A stretch of 64,000 nt of DNA, taken from the NCBI RefSeq assembly GCF_910589235.1, contig NC_060957.1:7558662-7622661 (forward strand). Reading direction: 5' to 3'. This stretch comes from Vespa crabro. Lineage: Eukaryota; Arthropoda; Insecta; Hymenoptera; Vespidae. The translations under genes and the position numbers were made by a program. Below the pieces are notes generated by a model. The model made no database searches. It was not told the origin of the DNA and was given only the letters and a program-made list of their open reading frames with translations. This document shows, piece after piece, positions 36,054-48,760 of the stretch. How positions within the stretch are numbered: position 1 is the stretch's first letter; each line of letters starts with the position of its first letter.

Positions 36054-39000
36054 AGAAACGAAGAAGAGAAAGAAGGAGGTAAGCAAGCAAGCAGACTGGC
36101 AGGCAGAGGAGGCTCTTTTCGCCTTTCCTGGAATTTTATCTGTCTGGAGAAGGATACCTCCGTCTTAAAGGGTACGCGAGACGAGGGGTGGAAGAGAAGA
36201 ATAAGAAGAATAAGAAGAAGAAGGAGGAGGAGGAGGAGGAGGTGGAGGCTATAAGACCGGCCCTCTAAGATAAGGCAAGACGCGGATAGGAGTTCGTCCG
36301 TCACTGCAACGAAATTCCGTCCGCAATCTCCGAAGGAATCTTTGCTATCCGGGTAGCCACCGGGTGCTCAAGCAACAACCCTGCTCTCCTACGGCCTCGT
36401 TTCGACCCTCAACGTTGCTTGCGTACTCCAGGAAATACGCGTAAGGGTGGGTCAGCCAGAGGGTGAACGTTACCGAAGACGAGGATAAAGAAATAAGGAC
36501 GTGCGATAGAGAGAAAGAGAGAGAAAGAGAAAATCTTTACAGTAGTGAGACGAAGAAGACTCGATAAAGTAATAGTTTCATTTTACGAGGAGAGAACCTA
36601 GCTAGAATCCTTCTTCTCTTTCTCGAACAGAGCAATCGACTACTCGCGATTCACGTTTCTTCATTGTTTCTAACATCTTGAAACTCCACCTTACTTTTAG
36701 CACCTCTTATTTCTACGACATAAGATAAAATACGGAAATTAAATGACAGTCCCTTCTCATTCCGACTCAAGGAAAACAATGAAATATTTTTTCGATATTT
36801 AAACCAACGAGCATTGAGAATCTTACAAATACATAACGAACCGATTAAAAATGCACTCTGATCTCCAATAGTTCCCTCGGTCGACGTCTAGTGCAATCTA
36901 GTACAATCGTGTTAAACGATCACTATCTCACATTTCTCTCTTGTTATCTACGAGTTCGATTTTTACGAGAAACATCCTTGTCGGTCGATTAGTCGCTATT
37001 AATGGCGCCATTGTTCTCATGACTTCTTAATAACGACGATATAAACGTCGTGATAATTACTTCCTGAGAGAAATAATAAGAGAACTGAATTTCCTCCTGC
37101 CCCCTCTCTCTATCTTTCTCTCTTTCTCTCTTTCTCTCTTTCTCTCTCTTTTAAGGAAATCGATGCGCTGGATTTAGTCTTTGCTCGATCATAAATTCTC
37201 GAGATTTGCATACTGTCCAATTCAAAATAAGGTCGTACATGAGCTGATTGTGCAACGAGAGATTGCTTTCTGAGTTTATATCAATTGTATACATAGGGAT
37301 ACGATTTCTTGTATGGTTAATTAGGTATTGAATTACCGTCGGAGAAAATCGTCTAGTCTTGATTCAAATTCTAGGATAACACACGCACATAAAGTAAAAA
37401 GGAAAATCGTTCAACGTTAAATCAAGCATTCGACGGTTAACGTATATCTTCAATGCAGTTTTTAACCTACATTCGTTAGCCATTTTAAAATCGCACTTTA
37501 GGGATTTAACAAAGCATAAAGCGATCGAGCTTTCACAATTTAACTTTGCAATGAGATTCTAATTTTTATGACTTTATTATCCCAACGTGGATAATCACTC
37601 TCAAGAGGAAAACGTTATCTTTTCTGGTTAATGTTTCATAATATTAGCTCACTTAGCACGAGTAACGATTAATAATTTTGTCCTTTTTTTTACCGACTAC
37701 CGAGTTCGTTCAACTCGAAACTCGATCTATTTTCTCATAGCTCCTTAAATATTATCAAATTACGAGCCCTTTCACTGCACTTTAACATATTCGGAATATT
37801 TTGTTTCTTATCCAAAAAAGAATAAAGTTATATTAAAGATTTTAAGTATTGCATACACGTTTCCTCCGTTTCGGACAATTGCTTTGCCTGTATCAAATGT
37901 TCGCTAGAAAGAAACCATGTCGAAACACTCGGACTCGAAGATTCGAAGAAAGTATTTTTGGTGCGTGCCGTGTCGTTTGAACGTTTTGCGCGTGACCGGA
38001 GTTGGATCTTACCTCTCTTTTTCTTTCTCTTTTCTTCTTCCTATATTCTGTCCTCCTTTCACCGGTTTCATTCGAGATCCGGAAAGAGGAGATGATGCGT
38101 ATTACGCGTCTTCTCCGAAGTAGATAAGAAATGTGAAGCTTCGTGCGTAAGCAAATAATACGACTGATATTTCACTTTCTCCGATCGTTGAAGCTTTTCT
38201 ATTTGAAAAAAAAAAGTGAACGAGCGAAGAGAGTCATGAAGATGTTATCGGTTTCTTTTTTTTTTCGATCGCATACAGAAATTTCTTCGTCGTCACTTGT
38301 CGAATTATTATTTTCATTAAACGAATTTTTCTTTCGTTTTCGAAATTTTTGAGATCATTTAAATATTTAAAATTTCGTGTGATTGGGAATTTCGAAATAA
38401 GAAATTTTTAAAGAGGAAAAGAAGGAAATGTAATTTTAAAAATGTAGAGATCGGGTCCTCCCCATTCACTTTAGGACGTGTACATCCATACTAAGCGAGC
38501 ATAAGTAAGAGCTCGTTACTAGGAGACGGATCATTGAGCGGTAGGAGACTTTGTTCGCGCATCGATCTCGTCAATGCACCGACTCAAACCTGATTTCACG
38601 CTCCGTATCGTCGACTAACGGAAGGGTCGAGAAATCTGGACAGTCTGGTTACGGTTAAGATGAGATAGGCTTCTCAGGCCATCCCTTGGCCGATCCTTCC
38701 TTCCTGGACTCATCACATTAGATCGTCAAATTAATTGAGATTTATTTGAAAAATCGAATTGTCAAACTTTCCTTTCCTTAATCGAACAAATTTACGATCA
38801 GATAACCATCCAAAAAAGAAACGAAATAATAATAAGAGACACGAGGGAAAACATTGCGGTGAGATATATATGCGAGTTCGATTTTATGGGCTGCTCTTTA
38901 AATTGAGAACGTTAGTATTCTACTAGTATAGAAGTTTTCGAGACGAACGATCGACGGCAAAGCAGACATTAGCGGGGTTATTTTCTTCGTTGGATCGTTC

Positions 39001-39960
39001 TTATTTTATGGAGCCTTTATTCAAAAGTAGTATACTCGGTGAGAAAACTTCTTTTCTACGTATTTCTCGAGGAAGTTGAATTTAAGGCGATTAAATTTTG
39101 ATGTTCCTCGTAGACCATGTGTTCCGTAGAGATAGAATTATTTCGTACGTATATTCTAAACACGTTCGATCGAATCTTAAATCTTAGATCGCTCAATTTA
39201 CATTATTGCTATAGACATTTTTTTCAAACTAAAAAATTAAATACGAGCTAAATGAAAATGAAGAAAAGAAAAATAAAATGAAAAAGTAACGTAGGTATTC
39301 CGATTGAATCAGATTAAATATTATACGTCCCTAAAAAGATCTTTGGAGTAATATTAAAGCCAATGCGTATGTGGGCCGCAAAAGGGCCTCAGGGAGTGTG
39401 TCAGAAGCCTCTCCACGAGTGAATGGCACTTTGACTCATCAATAAGAAAGCGGTCCAAACACTTGAGATATTCGAAATCGAATTGGTTCTACGCGGCGAA
39501 CGTGAATTTCATCGAAGAGTATCATCGAGATACGATTTGTTCCGCGTTTTATTTTTGTCTCGAGTCGGTTCGATGATTCACGTATTTTACGCAACGCGCG
39601 AACTCTCCGACGTCTTCTCGACACGTTAATGAATTTTCATTAGCGCAGCCAAGCTCGACTTTCAATTACGAAAGAAGAAGAAAAAGAAGAAGAAAGAGTA
39701 AAAGAAGAGTCTTTTTCGTATGTATCGTAATAATATGTCTTCATGCTTGGCGACCTGTGAAATGATCTAACTCCATAATCGTTACTTTCCTATTTTCATT
39801 ATATCATTTCCTTGTTAATCTATTCGAAACTAAAGAGATAGAAAAACATTAAAATATTCGAACGATGATTGTCTCTTCATCTCAATCAAAAGTATGATCA
39901 TGATCGTAAACAATTTGACGCAATTATTATGGAGTTCGTCTTATTTCCAAATGCAATACA
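34141..39960. other. Long non-coding stretch, central part of the large intron
   Basis: No exon with a recognisable product. Notable content: a GA tract (about 36000-36050), an AGG/AAG purine tract (36200-36245), CT/CTTT tracts (37100-37150), and GC-richer blocks at about 36260-36480, 38450-38700 and 39360-39640. The open frame at 34303-34620 is Lys/Glu-rich and motif-free. The minus frame at 35762-36304 is driven by the CT tract. Confidence 0.5.
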
Positions 39961-39967
39961 AATTTAG

Positions 39968-39968
<1 letters not shown>

Positions 39969-40019
<51 letters not shown>

Positions 40020-40021
40020 CA

Positions 40022-40059
<38 letters not shown>

Positions 40060-40075
40060 TATATATATACATATA
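39969..40075. repeat. Two (TA)n tracts separated by a short GATGCATGA spacer
   Basis: TA runs at about 39969-40015 and 40024-40057, then a partially interrupted TA stretch to 40075. Strand-slippage-prone sequence. Confidence 0.95.
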
Positions 40076-40951
40076 TCAAGAATGCTGTTATTCGTCAGAG
40101 AGACGATTCGAGTTGGCTTCGAAGATGCATGTCCTTGGAATCAGGCGACTTCGTTTCGTTTTCGCGTTGGCATTGCATCAACCGGGATGCAGAATGCATA
40201 ATAATGGCACGCGTGTTCTCCTAGCCGGTATCGTCTAGGAAAGACATTGTCGATTCAACGAGGAGAGAACTGTTCGAAACGAAAGTTCACGTACATGTAG
40301 CTCAAGTTGCGTTGTCATCGGAGAAAGAGCAAGAGAAAGAGGGAGTGAGAGAGAGAGAGAGAGAGGGAGAGAGAGGGAGTACATTTCTCTGATACGAAAT
40401 TCCATGGATGCACAATCCACCACTGTGATATCAGCACTAGCTAGCTTGTTCCTAATACTACGTAACTCTCTTTCTCTAGCTCTCTCAATGGTTTTCTTCC
40501 TCCCTGAATGCTGTTGCACGATGCTATTGCAGCTTCTAATGCGCATCCGCTTTTTGTGTTCTCGTAGGAGAGCATGTCTGTTGAGGTCGACTCGTAAATA
40601 CTCCTCGTTGTTCTCTATCTCTGCTTTCTCGTATTTATAATACACATATAATGCACGTAAAACAGAGAACGCACGTACGCGTAATACGTTCGCAAACTCT
40701 TGAGATGTCTCTACGAAAAATCAACACCCGCTTCATAATCCGCTTTTACCGACATGGGTAGAACTAAAGTCATTGATACCAGACTTTGTATTAATTAATA
40801 GTCTACGAAAACATATTGAATAGATCGTTCAAAGTATTTTATATTTCATTGTACTTCTTCGAAGATTCTCTAGAACGTTAGAAAATTCTCTATCTATCGT
40901 TTTCTTTTGTTTAGATTATTTCTAAATATAAAGAAATATTATATTATAATT

Positions 40952-40952
<1 letters not shown>

Positions 40953-41009
<57 letters not shown>

Positions 41010-41010
41010 G
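40953..41010. repeat. (ATT)n microsatellite
   Basis: About 19 uninterrupted ATT units. Confidence 0.95.
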
Positions 41011-43271
41011 AAATATTATATTATGATGTAGAAGGCTCAATGTTCAAGAGAGTCAATTTTAAAAGTCCACCGAATATATATGTTACTTACGAGATAAGAG
41101 TTTATGAAATATCGAAAAATCGATCCTATTAAATCGATGGTATTGAAATATGTAGATAAAAAGAGGATATTTTTCCGATTAAAATGGTTTTCGTTTCAAG
41201 TCTTTATGACTTTTAGTTCCTAAGATATCGTCTTAGAATTATTGCCATTCACAATTCGACAGTAATAGTAGTAGTAACGAAAAAAGTGTTTACGGCGCAC
41301 AACTGAATAAGTACGTAAATTCCAGGAATTTTTATAGATTAGTGTCTGTCAGATTCAAAGAAATTATATAGGTCAACGTAAGTATTTGTTACTTAAATTA
41401 AAATATTTCCGGAATGAGAATTAAAGAAGATAGATTACAAATAAAAACTGTTATAAAGGACAGATTTTTCTCTGTTTATCTTTTTTTTGTTTTTTCATTA
41501 TAACTAATTGTCATAAACAATTTTTTATAAAAAATTTCTTTTGAATAATTTCGATAAATAATGATTTATGAACAATGTTTTGTTATAAAAAAGAATTGGT
41601 ATAAACCCTTCCTTTGCATCGACAAAGTATTTCTTTCAGCTTGTCTCGGCAACAAATCGCTATTTGCATTCCAAGGTATTGCGTTTGGATACACGTGAGC
41701 GGCAAGAAGAAGTAAGGTAGAAGAGCGAAGATAAAATTTCTTAAAGGTAAAGATGAGAAATTCTCTCGCATAGAATACTTCCTCCAGCTATACCTTCTTC
41801 ATCTTCGTCTTCGCTGGAGTTCTTTTCACCGATCCTTTACCACTACGTCGGCTATCATCGAAATCTACTTTTATAGTCGCCTGGAAGACGCAAACTTTTG
41901 TCTTAAGGGGGCGAAATTCAAATTCGCTTTTAAAAGAAAAAGCTGGCTTCATTTTATGATCAGTGTTAAGGGAGAGTAGGTATTTAAGAAAAAAAAAAGA
42001 AAGAAAGATGAAGAGAGAGAAAAAGAGAGATAGAGAAAGTTCGATCCTTATTGACACTTCCTCTTATGATGTTATTTTAGATTAGAGTATTAGTTATATT
42101 AGTTTTATAAAATAATATTTAAAAATAATTTTACAATTTAGGTCATAATACTATATCGCAATTTCATTATTAAAATTAAAAAAATTAATAAAGTCAAATA
42201 AATTTTCTTTCTTTTCACATTAAGATTATCTATATATAATAAAACGTGGGAGATTTTTCATAAAATTAGATTAAGCGTGTAACAGTCAAAGGTCAAGAAC
42301 TGAAAAAAGTCGGATCCGGAAATAGGCAATATCTAGTTATTGTGCGGTTGTAACTATGATCTCGTGTTGAGAACGCAATTTCTTTGTATTAAATTCTGAA
42401 GAGCTCGAGAGAGTTAATACGTGATATAATACATTTCATTATTTCGATAACTTATAATAATGTATTTGACTGAATGAATTACAATTGTTTCTTGATATTC
42501 GTGTAATGTTATTTGTCTAATTTAGTAGTAATTACAATGTTACAACAAGACTTAACGAACTATTTGAAATCGAAAGCTTTGATCGAATGCTTTAAACAGA
42601 ATATGTGAATACTTCTGATGAACTATCCGGAAAAACGATCGTGAAATCAGAAAAGGGAAAGATAAAGGAGTAGTTTCTATGAAAGTGTGTACGAAAAGGA
42701 ATAGAATCGCTTATTGCTCATAGATTTGTCTGAATAGTTAATCTGAAATATTTAAATAATAGCATAGTATGATCCTTTTTACGAAGTGATTACATGGCTT
42801 TATGAATAATAAATAAAATAGTTATTTTAAGGATAGATTCCAGACAAATTACATCGAGCTTAGCATATTTCAGAAGATAACGAATTTTTTTAAAAATGCT
42901 TAAGATTTGAACAATAATCAGTAATGTTTATCAAACTGCATTTTCTTACTGTGCGCGATCAACGAATTCTCAAGAGTAAATATTCTGTATATATGATATA
43001 TAAAAAGATATTTGATATTGAGAGAAAACTATGTGAATCGTCAAAGGTATAAATGTGCGCGTCAACACCAATATTCCTTGAGCAATAGATAAGTACTTAT
43101 GGTACTGTGAACACTCAGAGATTCATCTTCTTCTTTGTAGCGTTCGAAGTAGTTTCGTTTCTGACATCGTCGACAACAAATCGCAATTTGCATTTGAAAC
43201 CAATGCGTCTAGGACATGTGTCCGAGGAGATTCGGATGGATCGAAACAGAATTTTCTGAGGGCGAAGGTGA

Positions 43272-43311
<40 letters not shown>

Positions 43312-44857
43312 CTCTCTCTTTTTCTTTTTTACTTCATTTTGCTTCGCTTGTCTTTCGTGTCCACTTTGACGCGACTACAGCATTTTTCTGTTCTCTTTTT
43401 TTTCCTTTACTTATTCTTTCCCTTCATCTGCTTGTTTTTCTCTATCCATCAGTTTGTCTCTTTCTCTCGTGTTTCTATTCAGCGACGAGTGATCGCAATT
43501 GGCGAGCGACCGGATTTTCCGGAAAAAGGAACTACTACTACCGGCGCCTTCGTCCACAGACCGGAACGAATCGTCTTTTGCACGCAGCATCCCATCCCTC
43601 GATATTTCCTCCTCTTTCCTCCTCCCCTTTCGATTTTTCCTCCGCGCCTCGTAATCGCTCAACGAGTCGCTGATCGAGAGATTTATCTCACGAATGGTTT
43701 AGAAAGTGCAATCGCGCTCGCGACTTCTCGTGACTTTCGCGATGACGTGCGTTCCTTTTTATCTATCTTTCTTTATTCTTGAGAAGAATAGCGAGAAATG
43801 ATTTCTTCGAAAAGCTAGAAAACCCGCGTTTCTATTCTTACGAACATTTTCCAATTGATTAAATATTTTTATATTCTCTTTAAGTATTTACAATATATTG
43901 TATTATTCGGATACTGAAATGAATTATCGAATACATTGTTGTTCCTTTTTCCTTTTTTTTTTTTAAATTGCATCTATAAGAAAGGTTAAAAATAAATGAA
44001 ATTCGTAGAATACTAACAGAAACGTAAAAAGCTTATCCGACAATATTTTCGAATATAAATCTTTGAAGAATATTGTTATATGTAACATTTAATAATATCT
44101 TAAAACTTTGATGAGAGCAAAGTAGAGACTATCGGATAAATGGTGATATTGAAAGGCAAGCGAAATAATGGCCGGTCACGATGCATAACCAGTGCTGTAT
44201 ACAAGTTCAAGCGACAAGGACGCTTTCACAAGAAGACTTCGACGGTCGCTTAAGGTTAACCGCTGTACCATCAAGATTTTGCCTTTGTTCTATACAACGA
44301 ACAGATTGTAAGATCCTTCGGGTATTTGCTAAGGCCGATTAAACCTTAATGACCAACATTTATTTCAATTAGGATGCATGCTAGCATGCTAATTAATATA
44401 ATACTCTTGGCTCGGATACGATATGGTAATTATGACATCGTACAAGAAATTATAACTTTACGCCGGTCATCTAACGTTCATTTAGTTTCATAGAAGTGTG
44501 TATTCATCAAGTACTTTGTTTAATAAATCTAACAAACTTCCGTTTCTTGATTACGCTACATTATATAATTATTATCTTACAAAAAGATTTTGAGAATAGA
44601 TCTTTCGAGTTATTCCTCATTGTTCAAATCATAATTTTCAAAAAACAGAAACAGATGACCGAATAAAATACATAGTTATAAGCATACGAAAGTACGTAAA
44701 AAGAGAAATCCAATTTTTCCTCTCAAATCGAAATATCCTTGTCGAATTTCATTTTTCGGACGTTTCCTATATTCTTTGAATCTATCACGAATGTCTAATA
44801 AATTTACACAGCTGCCGATCGATGTGCCGTAGTCGCAGTGACTTTTACCTTTCGATT

Positions 44858-44910
<53 letters not shown>

Positions 44911-45810
44911 TCTCTCTGTCTCTGTCTCTTTCTCTTTCTCTTTCTCTTTCTCTCTTTCAATTTATATTGTCCAATTGCCTTAATGTTTCTTATAATTCTA
45001 TAATGAATTATTGAAATTTATCAAACAGAATATTACAAAAGATATAAGATATTTGAGAAAGAGATCCATACAAAATAGAAAACTATAATTGACTACTATT
45101 GTATACATTGTATGTACGCGCATAGAATAGAATGTATATAAATGTGGAGGAGAATTTTTTTTTTAAACGCTGGATCCCACGCTCGGAATTCAGTCTCTGG
45201 AGAAAGTATACTCTTGATCGGTCGGTTCTGAAGACGAAGCCTGTCCGCAAGAATGTATGTTAATGACCTGCTACGAACGTTCGCTACGGGAAAACTTATC
45301 AAGAACGTAGCGGATGTTCTTTTACTTTAAAATGTGAATTCTCCAATTTCCTTTTCTTTCTCTCTTTCTTTTTCTTTTTTATGCACATCTAGTCACTTAC
45401 GAAAATTTCATTGTAATTCTTGAAATAGATCGCAGACTTATTGAACTTTTTTTTATTATATGGAAGCTCATTGTCATTGAATTTTTTATTTCTTCATTTC
45501 TTTTTCTCCAATTTCTACATAAATCAAAGAACCAATTTTTGATTATTTCCAGATTATTTTCAATTATTTCCAGAACCAATTATAATTATCTACGAGAATG
45601 GGGCTAATTGAACGATGATCTGAGTTGCAAAATAAGTAAGATTTCACTCTGTGATTCATCCTACGAACGTTGGATCACAGGTGAAAACTTTGTATGACGT
45701 CTTTCGTTTAAATTGCAGATGTTTCGATTCCGGTCTCACAGGAAACAGATCCTGTTTAAGGCTTGGAAAAAGTTAACGGAGAATTCTTCCTTCTAGTATA
45801 CATTCACCTT

Positions 45811-45857
<47 letters not shown>

Positions 45858-48580
45858 TTCTATATATTTATTTCCTTCCTATACATAACGGTCAGTTTGT
45901 GTTTGCTTTCGATTTCATGATACATTAGAACGCGTATCGTTATAAGATATACAAGATTGTAAAATGATAATGGACGATCTTTTGCGAACTCGTTAGATCT
46001 GGAAAGTTATGTTAGTACATAGTAGTAGTAGTAACAGTAGTAGTAGTAGCAGCAGTAGAAGTAGTAGTAGTAGTAATAGTAGTAGTAGCAGAAGCCATGA
46101 TGGTTGCGTTGTGTGCGGTAGTAATGTCAGTAAGTATCTCTTTCTCTCTGTGTGTAAATGGAGCAAGCGACGATTCACTGTGTCTCGCGTTACCGTTATG
46201 ATTGTTCCGCTATTACGCGATGCGACTCGTATTATGCTTAGATTTTGCTCTTAGCAAAGAACCTAACGCACAGTTCGAAATCTCATACCGATAATTATTA
46301 TTATATCGATAATTGGAAACACACCTGAAAAGAGATTGGCTGAAATTATCCTGTCAATAGATAATTTCGAATAAGTACTCATAAAAAAAAAGAAAAAAGA
46401 AAAAAAAAGAGAAAGAGAAAAACTCATCATGTTTAGCTTTCCTTGCTATTTATAATTATCAGAATTAGGCTGAAAGGATAATGAGCATAATGCAGAATCT
46501 CATTCTTATACCATAAACGCATCGTTTCGTGATTTCTGTAATAAAAAGAATAAAGTTTCAATGTGTGGGCGAGGAGGTGAAATTAACAGGAGGGATAAAA
46601 GAGAAGAAGGAGAGGAAGGGGCAGAGAAAACTCGATTACAGAGTAGCTTTCGACGAGCCGACCGCTATAACGAGTTCTTTCGCGGGCAACTACTGTGCTC
46701 GAAACACGTGAATCGATGCATTTAAAACGGTGTTTTCGCCTTATCGTTCCGGTTCCTTGACAGTTCCATTCTTGTTTCGGAAAATAGATGAACGTCAGGA
46801 CGTTAGATTATTTTTATGGAAAATCATTGGAAATCATTAATGACCCATTGAATTATCTTAAAAAAATATTTCGATGTTCTGTCGTTTTGATAGATCTTTG
46901 CAATAAATTATTGAGAATTTATTTGAATGAGTACGCTTTTTAAAATAAAACTTTAGAGATAACACAACGAAAAAAAAACATAGAGGATAAAAAGGAAGAA
47001 GTAAAGATATTACGTCAGGGTCCAGTCTAAAATCCAGAGAGGACTTAATGATGCGATTAAGCGCTTCCTGATCTTGAAAAAGTTTCCAGTACCATGAACT
47101 TTTTTATGCTTCTTCAAAGATCTCCGAGTATTACACTCTCAGCCTCGTTGTAATGCCACTCTGCATGAAAGTCAATTATTATCCTATGCCTTTGCATTCA
47201 GTGACTCCATAAACGAAGGATTTATTCGCTAGGTATATACTCTCTGTTATATTTATGCGAATAACTTCTAAGAACGGCTTCTTCTCGACCTGGAACTACC
47301 CTGAAAGAGAAATAACGTTGAACGGAGATCAACGACAAAGCTCAAAATACGAGAATAACTCGTGGAACTTAAACTTCTTTTTAAATGTCGTATCTTCTTC
47401 GTACAATAGAATATTCAACGTTGGGTAAAATATATTTTCATCGTTCCATCAATATCGAAATAGTTAAGTACGTTTAAATCAAAAAAAAAAAAGTCGAGCA
47501 AGAAAATTTCATAAAAAATGGTGTTCTCATTATGGAAAGATTTTGGAAGTTTCTGACAATGAAAGATAACGATAAAGTATCCTAATTTTCGAGTCACCCA
47601 ATTCAAAGGCAAAAGTATAAAGACAACTACACGATGCTATAGGTAGGAAGAGGTAGATGATAAACTCTAGTAAAACACGAACGTTGTAAACTTTCTCCGT
47701 TAATGGCCGACATCAAGCCAATTTCGCGCCCACATCGTTACCCGGTCTAACATCGAAGACGAAGACAATATGATAAAGTAAGAGAAAGAAAGAGAAAAAG
47801 ATAAGGAAGATAAAAAAAAGAAATAAAAAGAGATAGAATAGGAATAGAGCAAAGATTCTTCTAATTGTTGTAAACTATCAAAGGAACATGGTACTCTATT
47901 ACGAAGAATCGAATATTTTCCTTCTTCCAGTTTTAATCTTTTTTTTTTTTATTTTGAAATAAAAATTGAACATGAATTTGAATATGGATCGATGTAAATC
48001 GTTCGGATATATGAAAGCGAATTAATGCCACGCGACAATAATTGATGTTCGATAAATAATAAAAATTAACAATAATATCGAGGATATATCATCTTTATCC
48101 ACAGTTGGTACTACGATAAGAGTAGAGATTATAAAACGGACACGTAGTATTTATATCCTTTCGCCTTAGTCGCAGGCACGATCATCGCTCATTCTACGAG
48201 GGAAAGATTTCCCGATTCACCTTTACTACTATCCTCCTAGTTCATTAGAGCCAGAAAATCTTGCGTAAAAGTGATCCTCCTGGTGCAGGTTGCATATAGA
48301 ATCCCTATCTACCTGTCTATCTCTATCTTCCTTTTCCTTTTCTCTTGTGATAGGTAAGAAACGATCACTGTTTAACGAACACTTGTTCTATTTGCGTCTG
48401 TCAGAAAGTTAGACAAGATGGAAAGAACATAAAACACAATGAAAAGGAGGAGGAAGAGGAGGAGGAGAAGGAGAAACAAAAAAAGAAGTACGAAATTATG
48501 GAGGTAGGGCGTGAAACGAGCTGGCTATAACGTACTCTCTCTTACAACAGAAAGTGAATGAGCGTGAAAGAGAAAAAGAA
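41011..48580. other. Long non-coding stretch, distal part of the large intron
   Basis: AT-rich DNA with CT tracts (43269-43320, 44860-44957), a TA tract (45818-45852) and a TAG tract (46016-46092). A perfect 14-bp palindrome GCATGCTAGCATGC lies at 44376-44389 in a GC-richer block (44160-44420). No coding exon is seen. The frame at 43216-43782 is mostly CT-repeat translation. Confidence 0.5.
46016..46092. repeat. (TAG)n imperfect trinucleotide repeat
   Basis: TAG/GTA units interrupted by AAC and CAG/AGA variants, about 77 bp. Confidence 0.9.
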
Positions 48581-48673
48581 AAAGAGAAAGAGAGAGAGAG
48601 AGAGAGAGAGAAGTACGGACAAACTAGGAAACTAGAATGAAAGAGAGAGAAAGAGAAAGAGAAAGAGAAAGAG

Positions 48674-48718
<45 letters not shown>

Positions 48719-48760
48719 CGGACAAACTAGGAAACTAGAAAGAGAGAGAAAGAAAAGTCA
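48580..48760. repeat. GA-rich tract with a ~103-bp tandem duplication
   Basis: A 25-bp unique segment (GTACGGACAAACTAGG...) occurs at 48613-48637 and again identically at 48716-48740, each copy following a GA run. A block of about 103 bp has therefore been duplicated in tandem. Confidence 0.9.

Noticed and set aside
35762..36304. Minus-strand 180-codon frame starting with a Leu run
   Set aside because: It passes through the AGG and GA tracts. The poly-Leu and poly-Ser-Leu stretches come from repeats, and the unique parts have no recognisable domain.
38350..38360. TGAGATCATTT, identical to the 5' end of the bantam microRNA
   Set aside because: The match stops after 11 nt and no complementary arm forms a hairpin nearby.
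43216..43782. Plus-strand 188-codon frame
   Set aside because: The first third is a CT repeat and the rest has no motif. An antisense frame is also open, as expected in CpG-rich, stop-poor DNA.
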